From: Clostridiales bacterium | GTDB taxonomy: Bacteria > Bacillota > Clostridia > Saccharofermentanales > Saccharofermentanaceae | Length of the DNA stretch: 64,000 nt | Reading direction: 5' to 3' | Assembly: GCA_017511005.1 (NCBI GenBank) | Contig: JAFWLP010000052.1 | Span: 19,262-83,261, forward strand | In this document: in pieces, positions 25,826 to 34,127 of the stretch | How the letters are laid out: each line of letters begins with the position of its first letter | Numbering within the stretch: position 1 is the stretch's first letter | Program-made: the position numbers and the translations under genes | The notes under the pieces: generated by a model | The model's database searches: none | Told to the model about the DNA's origin: nothing | Seen by the model: the letters and a program-made list of their open reading frames with translations, nothing else

Positions 25826-28153
25826 TCAGCCTGCCGTGGCGCTTATGGACGGCAAATAGTCACCGAGTATCGGATTTGGCGTATAAAGAGGTTCATATGA
25901 ACTGATCTGTTCATTGAAATATGCCGCCATGATCTTTTTCGCGATAACGACAGACGAAGAACCCCACTGACCCTTCTCAACCACGAGAGCAAGGGCAACC
26001 TCCGGATTATCCTTTGGGGCATAGCAGATAAACAGACCGTTTGAATACTCCTTACGGGTGTTCTCGAATCCCGTCTCCGCAGTACCCGTCTTGCATACCA
26101 TCTCGACAGGATAATCAAGGAACTGGTTGCCGGCACTCGAACCCCATCTCGAGGTACCGGTGGCAACACACCTCATCGCAGTCCTTACTGCCTCTATGTT
26201 TTCCTGTGAGATGCCTATATCCACGGATTCCGTCTGTCCCTGATAAAGGATGGAACCGTCATCTGCCACTACTTTATCAACAACGTAAGGCGTGCAGAGC
26301 TTGTTTGTCGCGATACCGCATGTGTATCTGCAGAGCTGGAGGATCGTGAAGCAGTTATCGAACTGACCGATCGAAGCCTGTGCGGTATTCGAAGGGAACC
26401 ACGTCTTATCGTAAACGGACTGTCTCGTAAGTCTCTTGTTCTCACGGCTCGACATGACACCCGAGATCTCACCCGGAAGATCAATGCCTGACTTGACTCC
26501 AAGTCCGAATCTGTTGGCCATGGCGGAGATATTATCGATACCGGTCTGGATGCCAAGGATCATGAAATATATGTTGCAGGACTGGGCCATCGCGTCATTC
26601 AGCGTCAGATCGCCGTGGCCGTAGTCAGGGAACTCGAGACATCTGAAGATCCAGCCGTCAACGTCAAGAGGACCTGTGCATCTGATAGTGTTGTCATCAG
26701 GAGTTATGTCACCGTTCTCAAGCGCAGCCAGCGCGGTGCAGGGCTTAAACGTTGAACCGGGAGCGTACATCGACATGATCGCACGGTTCCACAGCGGGAT
26801 GTCGGCAGATGTGATCTCCTGGTATTCATCCACGCCGAGATAGTACTTGACCTGTTCCTTCGCCTGGTCGTCACCGTAGTTCTGAAGTATGAAATCATTC
26901 GGATCGTAGTTCGGATATGAGCCCATGGCAATAACGGCGCCGGTATTGACGTTCATCATAACGAATGCTCCTGCCGACGCAACCTTATAACCGGTCTGGT
27001 TAACCTCCTCATATTCCTTTGCCTCGGTGATGAGGTCTTTGAGAGCCTGCGTTCCGACCTCCTGGACATGCGAGTCGATCGTCAGGTAAACGGTAGCCCC
27101 TCCTTCCGGCGCTCTTCCGTAACTGTGTGGCACGAAAAGACCGTCCTCACCGTTCATGGTCCAGATGCTGTACGGCGTAATGCCGCTGCTTCCGTGCAGA
27201 TATCTTTCCATCTGGGCTTCTACACCGGATTTGCCGACAAAGTCATCACTCGTGTATCCGAATGAAGCCAGATCCTGATAGGTTACACTCGATATCTTAC
27301 CTACGTAGCCAAGCACATGGCTGGCATAAAGTGCCTCCGAAGAATATGTCCTGGCATATTCCTTACCGGAGACGAGTCCCATGTAGTGGTAATTTTCCTC
27401 TTCAAGCTTACGCAGAAGTTCATCAGGAACATCGGTGGCTATCTTGACGGGGGTTCCCTTTATAAAAGCCCAGTTGTCGCTGAAGATCTGGTATCTGATC
27501 CTTATGATCCTGTATGCTTCCTCGATCGTGTAATTGTTGTCGATATTGAATTTCCGTCTCAGATACAGGAAGAAAACGTTAGGATCCGTCTTCACGTAAT
27601 CATCTGTGAAGGTTACGATGACTCCCGCCGAATAATCCTTGAGATCGAAAAGGTTAGGGTCGGTCTGCCAAAGCCTTATCTTATCCTCCGCCTTTACGAA
27701 TCTCGCCTTCGGATCCAATACGAAATACTGATCGAGGTCTGCCACGTCAATGCAATGATACTGATCGAAAAGATAGCTGAGCTCAAGACAGAGAGAATTG
27801 AGCGAAGCATCGTCCATATAGGCATTCGCTATCATTACGGTATTGTATTCGACGGTAGAAGCCAGCAGGACTCCCCTGCTGTCATATATATCGCCTCTCG
27901 GAGCCTGTGATACATACTGTCTTATGACACCCGAAGAACTCTGCGACAAAGTGTTCTGATAATCGGAGAACTGAAGCCTGATCGTCATGACAAGTATGGC
28001 TATTCCGAAAGCAACGAATATCGCTCCGAGCACAAGATATCTGTTGGTAAAGAAACCTAAAGCGCGCTTTAAGAGCGACACCTGCTCCTGCTTCTCACCT
28101 CTCTCGGTATTATTATCAAATGCACCGTAATCTTCTGTCAGATTCCGAGCCAT
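25826..28153 (-). CDS. mrdA: Class B penicillin-binding protein 2 (peptidoglycan transpeptidase)
   Basis: 775 residues. An elongasome transpeptidase that cross-links peptidoglycan. One N-terminal membrane helix (FTNRYLVLGAIFVAFGIAILVM near residue 40) precedes the dimerisation domain (QAPRGDIYDSRGVLLA). The transpeptidase domain has the active Ser in APGSTFKP near 466, AQSCNIYF (SxN) and CKTGTAET near 687. It overlaps the mreD stop by 16 bases. The MreC-MreD-PBP2 order is the rod-shape module; mreB and rodA are not in the window. Confidence 0.95.
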   Translation of the reverse strand: MARNLTEDYGAFDNNTERGEKQEQVSLLKRALGFFTNRYLVLGAIFVAFGIAILVMTIRLQFSDYQNTLSQSSSGVIRQYVSQAPRGDIYDSRGVLLASTVEYNTVMIANAYMDDASLNSLCLELSYLFDQYHCIDVADLDQYFVLDPKARFVKAEDKIRLWQTDPNLFDLKDYSAGVIVTFTDDYVKTDPNVFFLYLRRKFNIDNNYTIEEAYRIIRIRYQIFSDNWAFIKGTPVKIATDVPDELLRKLEEENYHYMGLVSGKEYARTYSSEALYASHVLGYVGKISSVTYQDLASFGYTSDDFVGKSGVEAQMERYLHGSSGITPYSIWTMNGEDGLFVPHSYGRAPEGGATVYLTIDSHVQEVGTQALKDLITEAKEYEEVNQTGYKVASAGAFVMMNVNTGAVIAMGSYPNYDPNDFILQNYGDDQAKEQVKYYLGVDEYQEITSADIPLWNRAIMSMYAPGSTFKPCTALAALENGDITPDDNTIRCTGPLDVDGWIFRCLEFPDYGHGDLTLNDAMAQSCNIYFMILGIQTGIDNISAMANRFGLGVKSGIDLPGEISGVMSSRENKRLTRQSVYDKTWFPSNTAQASIGQFDNCFTILQLCRYTCGIATNKLCTPYVVDKVVADDGSILYQGQTESVDIGISQENIEAVRTAMRCVATGTSRWGSSAGNQFLDYPVEMVCKTGTAETGFENTRKEYSNGLFICYAPKDNPEVALALVVEKGQWGSSSVVIAKKIMAAYFNEQISSYEPLYTPNPILGDYLPSISATAG

Positions 28154-28773
28154 GTACCGTCACCTTCCCTGTCAATGACCTCATCCCTGTCCGCATTGCC
28201 CTTGAAAGACACGGGCCCAAGAAACCGTAACAGAACGATCAGGAAGACCGATGCTATAACATTAAGCAGCAGCTGCGGAAGAAATGAATATACAAAAGCA
28301 GTCAGAGGTCCGTATATGCCGGATCTTGTCCCGGCCAGCGTGCTCCAACCGTATATGATGATGTAACCTGCCGTTTTGTAGCAGAAAGTGGCAAAGATAA
28401 CTGCAACAACTGAGAAAGGGATATTATGATGCATTCTCTTCGTAAAGAAGGAAGCTCCGATAATTCCGGCTACGAAAAGAGTGAATGCGCCTATAAAAGC
28501 AGTCACCCTTACATCGCCGTCAAGTCCGATGACAGCCGGCGGTGACAGGACGTCTCTAATGAGCCCGCAGACAAAACCTACAACCGCTCCGTCCCAAAAG
28601 CCGTTGAAATAGCCCGACAGAACGACGAAAACAAAAACGATGTCGGCTGTCTGCCCCATAAAGCTGAACGCATCCGGGTAAGACACCTGGATCGACGAGA
28701 GCAGGATAATATAGACCGCATAAACGATGATCTTCCTTACTCTAGCTTTTGTATCACCGGTAATGATGCGCAT
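28138..28773 (-). CDS. mreD: Rod shape-determining protein MreD
   Basis: 211 residues, about five to six hydrophobic helices (VYAVYIILLSSI, VFVFVVLSGYFNGFW, ALTFFVAGI-like and LLLNVIASVFLIVLLRF), with the family segment GFVCGLIRDVLSP (G..xG...D). It links MreC to PBP2/RodA in the elongasome. It lies between mreC (11 bases) and PBP2 (overlapping). AAGGT precedes the ATG. A short cytoplasmic tail follows the last helix. Confidence 0.88.
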   Translation of the reverse strand: MRIITGDTKARVRKIIVYAVYIILLSSIQVSYPDAFSFMGQTADIVFVFVVLSGYFNGFWDGAVVGFVCGLIRDVLSPPAVIGLDGDVRVTAFIGAFTLFVAGIIGASFFTKRMHHNIPFSVVAVIFATFCYKTAGYIIIYGWSTLAGTRSGIYGPLTAFVYSFLPQLLLNVIASVFLIVLLRFLGPVSFKGNADRDEVIDREGDGTWLGI

Positions 28774-28784
28774 GGTTCAGCACC

Positions 28785-29663
28785 TTATACGACGTTCGTA
28801 CTCTCGGTCTCTTCGACCGTCTCGACATAAGGGATCATGATAAAGACATCCTCGAGCTTACCTATCTGGGAATAGGGTCTCAGGGTAGCCGTTACGTCGA
28901 GCGGATTGGAATAATCGACAGACTCCACAACACCGATGGGAACACCCTCAGGGAACAGGCCGCCGTCTCCTGAAGTAACGATCTCCATTCCGGCTTCAAC
29001 ACGGACATCCGGATCTATGCCCTTGATAAGGCAGAGTCCCTGTCTCTTAAGTTCGGCGTCACCGACGACCATAAATGTGGCACCGTTGACCTCATTGACT
29101 TTTCCTGCAACGGCAAAACCTTCGTGCAGGAGCGGCAGTACCCTTGATTCTGTATCGGAAGATTCGATAACCCTTCCTACCAGGTTCATTTCGACATCGA
29201 GCACAGGATATGAATGTCCTTCCGCGAGCACGATACCGTCCGTTGTACCAACATTAAGCCTTATCGTAGAGAACCACTCGTCTGATTCTCTTGAGAGAAT
29301 GGCCGCACCGTAAATGACGTAATTGCTGAAAGTATCTTTGATATGAAGGGCATCCTTGAGCTCCTCATACCTCAAAGCCGCTTCCTCATTCTGCGTCAGA
29401 TGATATCTTAGATCCGCGATCTGCTCTTTTAAAGCCTTGTTCTCTTCCCTGATGGCTATACCGTCAGTGATGGCAGACCAGAAGTCAGACAAAGTGTCTC
29501 CCGCGCTTTTTATGCCGGACTGTGCAGGTGAAGTAACCATCTGGACCGGCTTAAGGAGCTTCTTTACGGGACTTCCGGGAAGCAGGCTCAGTATAGCGAA
29601 TGCCGCCAATAGAAGAAGGACAACAAGCGCTATGAACCATTTAGACTTTAACAGCTTTTTCAA
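28785..29663 (-). CDS. mreC: Rod shape-determining protein MreC
   Basis: 292 residues: an N-terminal membrane helix (WFIALVVLLLLAAFAILSL), a coiled coil (region EENKALKEQIADLRYHL) and the double beta-barrel MreC domain ending in GKLEDVFIMIPY. It organises the elongasome outside the membrane. The start is TTG with AGGAGAG five bases upstream, an unusual but supported choice. It follows the SEC-C gene by 26 bases. Confidence 0.93.
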   Translation of the reverse strand: MKKLLKSKWFIALVVLLLLAAFAILSLLPGSPVKKLLKPVQMVTSPAQSGIKSAGDTLSDFWSAITDGIAIREENKALKEQIADLRYHLTQNEEAALRYEELKDALHIKDTFSNYVIYGAAILSRESDEWFSTIRLNVGTTDGIVLAEGHSYPVLDVEMNLVGRVIESSDTESRVLPLLHEGFAVAGKVNEVNGATFMVVGDAELKRQGLCLIKGIDPDVRVEAGMEIVTSGDGGLFPEGVPIGVVESVDYSNPLDVTATLRPYSQIGKLEDVFIMIPYVETVEETESTNVV

Positions 29664-29689
29664 GAATACTCTCCTGACGCGTTAACGGA

Positions 29690-30214
29690 TCAGCCTTTCT
29701 TACCGCAGCAGTTCTTGTACTTCTTGCCTGAACCGCAGGGGCACGGATCGTTACGGCCGATCTTGTCGGAATGAGCCATATTGTTCTCACGGTATTCTTT
29801 TGTGATCTCATTGCGCTTCTCATCCGACAGGATATCCTTCCATGCCTTGATGTTGAAAAGCCACTCGGCTTTGGCATCACGCATGTTGTAATAAAGCTTC
29901 TCGTAATCGATAACGAGCTTGATCTGATAGTCATCATCTATTGCTTCAAGATCAAGGTCCTCACCGTTTGTAAGACTGGACTTGATACCGTCGATGAACC
30001 CTACGAAAACATCCATGGAATCCTTGGGGAATCCGAGTTTCTTAGCCATCTCGGCAGCCGTTCCTGAAAGGAACTCCCCGTTATCCGGATATGCACCGAG
30101 TATCTTCTCGTAAGCAGCCTTCTCAAGCGCATAGTAACGATTGATATACTCAATGTATTCCTGTCTGTTGGTAGCATCCTCAGATCTATCCATCCATGTC
30201 TTGTAATAACTCAT
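29690..30214 (-). CDS. SEC-C zinc-motif protein
   Basis: 174 residues. A soluble helical N-terminal region (about 1-145) is followed by a C-terminal SEC-C zinc motif, [22 protein letters not shown], nearly identical to the tail of the SecA at 14.3 kb. The motif binds zinc and is used by SecA to contact ribosomes or partners; stand-alone carriers have no agreed role. GGAGG before ATG. It sits between icd and mreC in one minus-strand run. Confidence 0.85.
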   Translation of the reverse strand: MSYYKTWMDRSEDATNRQEYIEYINRYYALEKAAYEKILGAYPDNGEFLSGTAAEMAKKLGFPKDSMDVFVGFIDGIKSSLTNGEDLDLEAIDDDYQIKLVIDYEKLYYNMRDAKAEWLFNIKAWKDILSDEKRNEITKEYRENNMAHSDKIGRNDPCPCGSGKKYKNCCGKKG

Positions 30215-30243
30215 CTTGTCTGATCCTCCGTTGTGTTTCTATA

Positions 30244-31440
30244 TCAAAGCTTTGCGGCTACAGCCTTGAGGAATTCCTCGGTGGTAACCGTCTTTTTGTT
30301 GTCGTTGTCAAGGAGATTGTTGAGGTCTCCCGTAATGGTGCCTTCCTCGATCGTTGCGATCGAAGCCTTCTCGATCCTGTCGGCAAACGCCTCCAATTCG
30401 GGAAGTCCGTCAAGCTGCGCCCTCTTTCTGAGCGCGCCGGACCATGCGAAAAGCGTAGCCATCGGATTCGTGGACGTCTGCTCACCCTTGAGGTGTCTGT
30501 AATAATGGCGAGTAACCGTTCCGTGGGCTGCTTCATATTCATAAACGCCCTTGGGAGATACGAGAACGGAAGTCATCATGGCAAGCGAACCGCATGCGGA
30601 AGCGAGCATGTCGCTCATAACATCTCCGTCGTAGTTCTTTAGTGCCCATACGAAACCGCCTGACGAACGCATGACTCTAGCGACGGCATCATCGATGAGC
30701 GTGTAGAAATACGTGATTCCTGCCGCTTCGAACTTCTCCTTGTATTCGTTGTCATACTTAGCCTGGAAAATATCCTTAAAGCGTCTGTCATATGTCTTTG
30801 AGATCGTATCCTTGGTTGCAAACCACAGGTCCTGCTTGGTATCAAGCGCATACTGGAAGCATGAGCTTGCGAAAGCCTCAATGGACTTGTCCGTATTATA
30901 GAGACCCTGAACTATGCCGTTCTCCTTGTATTCGAAGATCGTCTGGCTCTCCTGTCTTCCATCGGGATAAGTGATGACGAGGTCCGCTCTTGCAGGTCCC
31001 TCGACACTGAGTTCCGTATCCCTGTAAACATCACCGTAAGCATGTCTTGCGATGGTGATGGGCTTCTCCCAGCAAGATACGAAAGGTCTGATTCCCTTAA
31101 CGAGGATCGGAGCCCTGAACACCGTACCGTCAAGGATGGCCCTGATCGTTCCGTTGGGGCTCTTCCACATAGTATGCAGATCATACTCGGTCATTCTCTG
31201 GGCATTGGGCGTGATCGTTGCGCACTTGACGGCAACGCCGAGCTCATTGGTCCTGTTTGCCGCGTCAACCGTAACCTGGTCTGCTGTCTCGTCCCTGTGC
31301 TTGAGGCCCAGATCGAAATATTCAGTCTTCAAATCAACATAAGGTAAAATAACGATGTCCTTGATCTGTTTCCAGATTATCCTGGTCATCTCATCCCCGT
31401 CCATCTCAACCAGAGGGGTCTTCATCTGAATCTTAGCCAT
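30244..31440 (-). CDS. icd: NADP-dependent isocitrate dehydrogenase, eukaryote-like type
   Basis: 398 residues. It converts isocitrate and NADP to 2-oxoglutarate, CO2 and NADPH. Features of the type II (homodimeric, eukaryote-like) family: MDGDEMTRIIW at the N-terminus, KSPNGTIR (substrate Ser loop), LYNTDKSI, DDAVARVMRSSGGFVWALKNYDGD (metal Asp residues) and EAAHGTVTRHY. It probably supplies 2-oxoglutarate for glutamate synthesis in an anaerobe. Leads the run icd-SEC-C-mreC-mreD-mrdA from its own promoter (31473-31501). Confidence 0.95.
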   Translation of the reverse strand: MAKIQMKTPLVEMDGDEMTRIIWKQIKDIVILPYVDLKTEYFDLGLKHRDETADQVTVDAANRTNELGVAVKCATITPNAQRMTEYDLHTMWKSPNGTIRAILDGTVFRAPILVKGIRPFVSCWEKPITIARHAYGDVYRDTELSVEGPARADLVITYPDGRQESQTIFEYKENGIVQGLYNTDKSIEAFASSCFQYALDTKQDLWFATKDTISKTYDRRFKDIFQAKYDNEYKEKFEAAGITYFYTLIDDAVARVMRSSGGFVWALKNYDGDVMSDMLASACGSLAMMTSVLVSPKGVYEYEAAHGTVTRHYYRHLKGEQTSTNPMATLFAWSGALRKRAQLDGLPELEAFADRIEKASIATIEEGTITGDLNNLLDNDNKKTVTTEEFLKAVAAKL

Positions 31441-31472
31441 AATAACTCCATTCTTCTAAATAATACTAGAAG

Positions 31473-31501
31473 ATTTTAAGACATTAACCCTTTAACGTCA
31501 A
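31473..31501 (-). promoter_or_regulatory. Promoter of icd
   Basis: TTGACG and TAAAAT separated by exactly 17 bases on the minus strand, start near 31466, about 25 bases before the ATG with its GGAGT site. The rest of the 191-base gap up to holA shows nothing convincing. Confidence 0.7.
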
Positions 31502-31631
31502 ACAGGAAAGTGCGTGAAAAAATGTCGAAAAATGAGGATAAAATCAGTTTTCTGACAAAAGCGGGCAGATTCATGCGGGGAAAGAAGAAAACATGTGACT
31601 ATCCCGGCAGAACGGCAGGAAACTCATATAT

Positions 31632-32663
31632 TCATCTCGAACATGCCTTAACCAGGATAATCTCCAGAGAATAACGTTCATCTATCAGTCCGTGCTTGAA
31701 CTCGCTGTCCGAATCGGACGCGGCAAGATAAAGACCGATAAGCGTCTTCATGTTGAAATTGCGGGCCTGGCCAACAAGCTTCCTTGCCCTGAAATCATTC
31801 ATTCCCGTGCGGTTAATGAGAATACCCGCATTGCCCGCTTCCTTCGCCATTATCAGTGCTTTTATGTGATTGACGATCGATGCCCTGATCCTGGCAAGCG
31901 GTTCCTTGTTTGCTATAAGCTTATCAAGAGTGCCAAGGGCAATGGCGGCATTTCCGCTGCCGCAAGCATCCATGATGTCGAAGATCTTGCCGCTCAGATC
32001 AGGCGGGCAGCAGAGTTCCACAATATCCGGCGTAACCTCCGTGTAGCCCTTTCCCTGACAATAAAGCGTAACTTTATTGATCTCATTTACGAGTTCCATC
32101 ATGTTGCCGGCACATCTTGAAGCCATCGAATCTGCCGCTTCAAGACCGATCCTGAGTTCATCCCTGGCAAATCTCTTGCTGATCCACCCGGTAAGTTCAT
32201 CTTCTTCGAATCCGCTCATCGCCGCGACGGTTCCGTACTGCTGGAACGCCTTGAACGCCTTTTTCCTGCTGTCCACGGTCTCTTCGCAGAAAACCACCAC
32301 GGCTGAAGACGGGATATTCTTCAGTAAATCCAGTTCCTTATCGCTCAGCTCCCTGCCCGGGACGCCGGACTGTCTGACTACTATGAGCCTTTTGGATGAC
32401 ATCCACGGAGGCATCGAAATAAGCTCTTCGAGCTTGCCCATATCGAACTTATCGCCGGTTCTCGTATCTATGACGGCAAAATCCATATCCTCTGCCCCGG
32501 CTCCGATGTATGCCTTTCTCAGCATCGATACCGCACCGTCAGTCATGTAACTCTCGGAACCGTACAAAAGCACAAGACCCAAAGACTCAGGCTCTCTGTT
32601 GATCTTTGTGAGCATCTGACGGGAATTCAGGACTCCCTTTGGAAGCGTTTTCGCCTTAGCCAA
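31632..32663 (-). CDS. holA: DNA polymerase III delta subunit
   Basis: 343 residues. The clamp-loader subunit that opens the sliding clamp. It has the diverged three-domain AAA-like architecture of HolA: LVLLYGSESYMTDGAV near the N-terminus (degenerate P-loop), RLIVVRQSG, FCEETVDSRKKAFKAF and, in the C-terminal domain, KIFDIMDACGSGN and IASLVNHIK-like NHIKALIMAKE. The start is TTG, ten bases after GGAGG. In Firmicutes holA usually follows comEC directly; here a lysozyme gene lies between them. rpsT, often next, is absent. Confidence 0.92.
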   Translation of the reverse strand: MAKAKTLPKGVLNSRQMLTKINREPESLGLVLLYGSESYMTDGAVSMLRKAYIGAGAEDMDFAVIDTRTGDKFDMGKLEELISMPPWMSSKRLIVVRQSGVPGRELSDKELDLLKNIPSSAVVVFCEETVDSRKKAFKAFQQYGTVAAMSGFEEDELTGWISKRFARDELRIGLEAADSMASRCAGNMMELVNEINKVTLYCQGKGYTEVTPDIVELCCPPDLSGKIFDIMDACGSGNAAIALGTLDKLIANKEPLARIRASIVNHIKALIMAKEAGNAGILINRTGMNDFRARKLVGQARNFNMKTLIGLYLAASDSDSEFKHGLIDERYSLEIILVKACSR

Positions 32664-32748
32664 ATGTAATCAACCTCCGAAGCAGTACTTTTACCTGATA
32701 GCCGCCGTCCCGCATGGATCTGCCGGACCGGGCCGCCGTTCATTAACA

Positions 32749-33936
32749 TCAGAACAGATCGGGATATCTGCTCTTAAAAAGTATATCCGTATCAACATCT
32801 TCGTAACAGCCGTCGATCCTGCCGATCGATCCGGTCTGCCACATCGTGTAATCGCCCTCGTAAGATGTCTCTTTGACATAATGGGCGAGCCATACGTCAT
32901 AACCTGCCGGTTCCCATATTATTTCAAGATAATACTTGCTTGAATACAGGATCGTGCTGAGCCCGTTATCCGCCATTATCCCGGCAAATTCATAAAACAG
33001 ATTGTTTATGTCAACGATGCTCATGTTGTATTTCTGGAAGTGATACCAGCTCTCCCAGTCAAATGCGACCGGCAGATCCAGTTCCTTGTCCTCAAGCACC
33101 GCCAAAAGCTCATCACAATGCTCATGCAGTTCTTCCAGATTGGAATCCGTCGAATAATAATACACGCCGATCAGGAGTCCTGCAGCCTTTGCATCCGCGT
33201 AGTATTCCTCGAACTTGCGGTCTTCACCCAGCTCTCCGTTATTATAGATCATGGCTCTGAGCATAACGAATTCGCACCCTGCCGCCTTGACCTTCTCAAA
33301 ATCTATGTCGCCCTGATATCTGGAGACATCAATGCCGTACGCTATGTCGCTGTCGGGATATCTGGCCATAAAATCGCTGTAAGCCAGAGTCGTGTGTTCG
33401 GAAGAACCGCCTCCTCCGCCACCGCCGCCGCTCGGAACGTAAACATTGACAGTCATGCTTCCGGTCTTTGTATTGCCGGCATCATCGACCAGTGTAAGAG
33501 TAAGCGGATAGCTTCCGGATTCGGATGTGTCCACTTCCCCGTCGATCTGAAGCTCGACATCGCTGTCGCAGTCATCGATATAACCGACATGACGCTGAAT
33601 ATCAAAATCACTGCCTATCTCGACACTGACGGATTCTGGCAGATTCAGGAACATCGGCGCCGTCTTGTCCACATCCGGCTTGTTCATATGAGGTATCGAA
33701 GGCGTCGGACTCGGCGAGGGTGTCGGCGTGTTGGTCGGTGTGGGCGTGTTTGTCGGTTCCGGTGTCGGTGTAGGGTCCTGCGTGGTCTCGACAAGCTTGA
33801 TGTCATCTCTGTCTCCGTCACGTCCGGACGATCCTTTCCTCCCGGAATCACACCCCGTAAAGGATGCAATGACCACTGATGTCACCAAAGCGGCGGCAAG
33901 CAATGATCTGATCCTGCTGTTGATCTTTAAGTGCAT
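32749..33936 (-). CDS. GH25 lysozyme (muramidase) lipoprotein with Ig-like domain
   Basis: 395 residues. The signal peptide ends in a lipobox (ASFTGC), so it is a membrane-anchored lipoprotein. Order: Asp-rich segment, Thr/Pro linker of repeated PT pairs, an Ig/DUF5011-like domain (KTAPMFLNLPESVSVEIGS to MTVNVYV), a run of about eight Gly, then a GH25 domain with YGIDVSRYQGDIDF, the catalytic pair in FDWESW, and TMWQTGS. GH25 cuts MurNAc-GlcNAc bonds. I start at 33936 as the best lipoprotein leader; ATG at 33945 or 33984 is possible. A hairpin (CCGGTCTAAGACCGG) precedes it. Confidence 0.87.
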   Translation of the reverse strand: MHLKINSRIRSLLAAALVTSVVIASFTGCDSGRKGSSGRDGDRDDIKLVETTQDPTPTPEPTNTPTPTNTPTPSPSPTPSIPHMNKPDVDKTAPMFLNLPESVSVEIGSDFDIQRHVGYIDDCDSDVELQIDGEVDTSESGSYPLTLTLVDDAGNTKTGSMTVNVYVPSGGGGGGGGSSEHTTLAYSDFMARYPDSDIAYGIDVSRYQGDIDFEKVKAAGCEFVMLRAMIYNNGELGEDRKFEEYYADAKAAGLLIGVYYYSTDSNLEELHEHCDELLAVLEDKELDLPVAFDWESWYHFQKYNMSIVDINNLFYEFAGIMADNGLSTILYSSKYYLEIIWEPAGYDVWLAHYVKETSYEGDYTMWQTGSIGRIDGCYEDVDTDILFKSRYPDLF

Positions 33937-34127
33937 AATCTCCATTTCCCCGGTCTTAGACCGGACCTTTCCTATTAATCCCATATTTGTCAGATTTCTC
34001 TCAACGATTATAACAAACAAAGTCTGAATTCCATCGGTCTTTATGGGACAAAATTAGGCAAAGCCTTAGCCCTGCTACGCACAAACAGCCGTCAGAATCA
34101 GAAAAAACAGCAGACAACGGTATCCCC

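Noticed and set aside
27317-27910. Plus-strand 197-codon frame opposite PBP2
   Set aside because: Antisense shadow of a PBP2 gene with intact catalytic motifs.
31521-31674. Plus-strand 50-codon reading frame starting MSKNEDKISF in the icd-holA gap
   Set aside because: No good Shine-Dalgarno site, and half of it is antisense to the end of holA; kept only as a non-coding gap.
33040-33879. Long plus-strand open frame (279 codons) opposite the GH25 lysozyme
   Set aside because: It is antisense to a convincing lipoprotein gene; the length follows from biased codons and the Pro/Thr repeats, and the protein has no motif.
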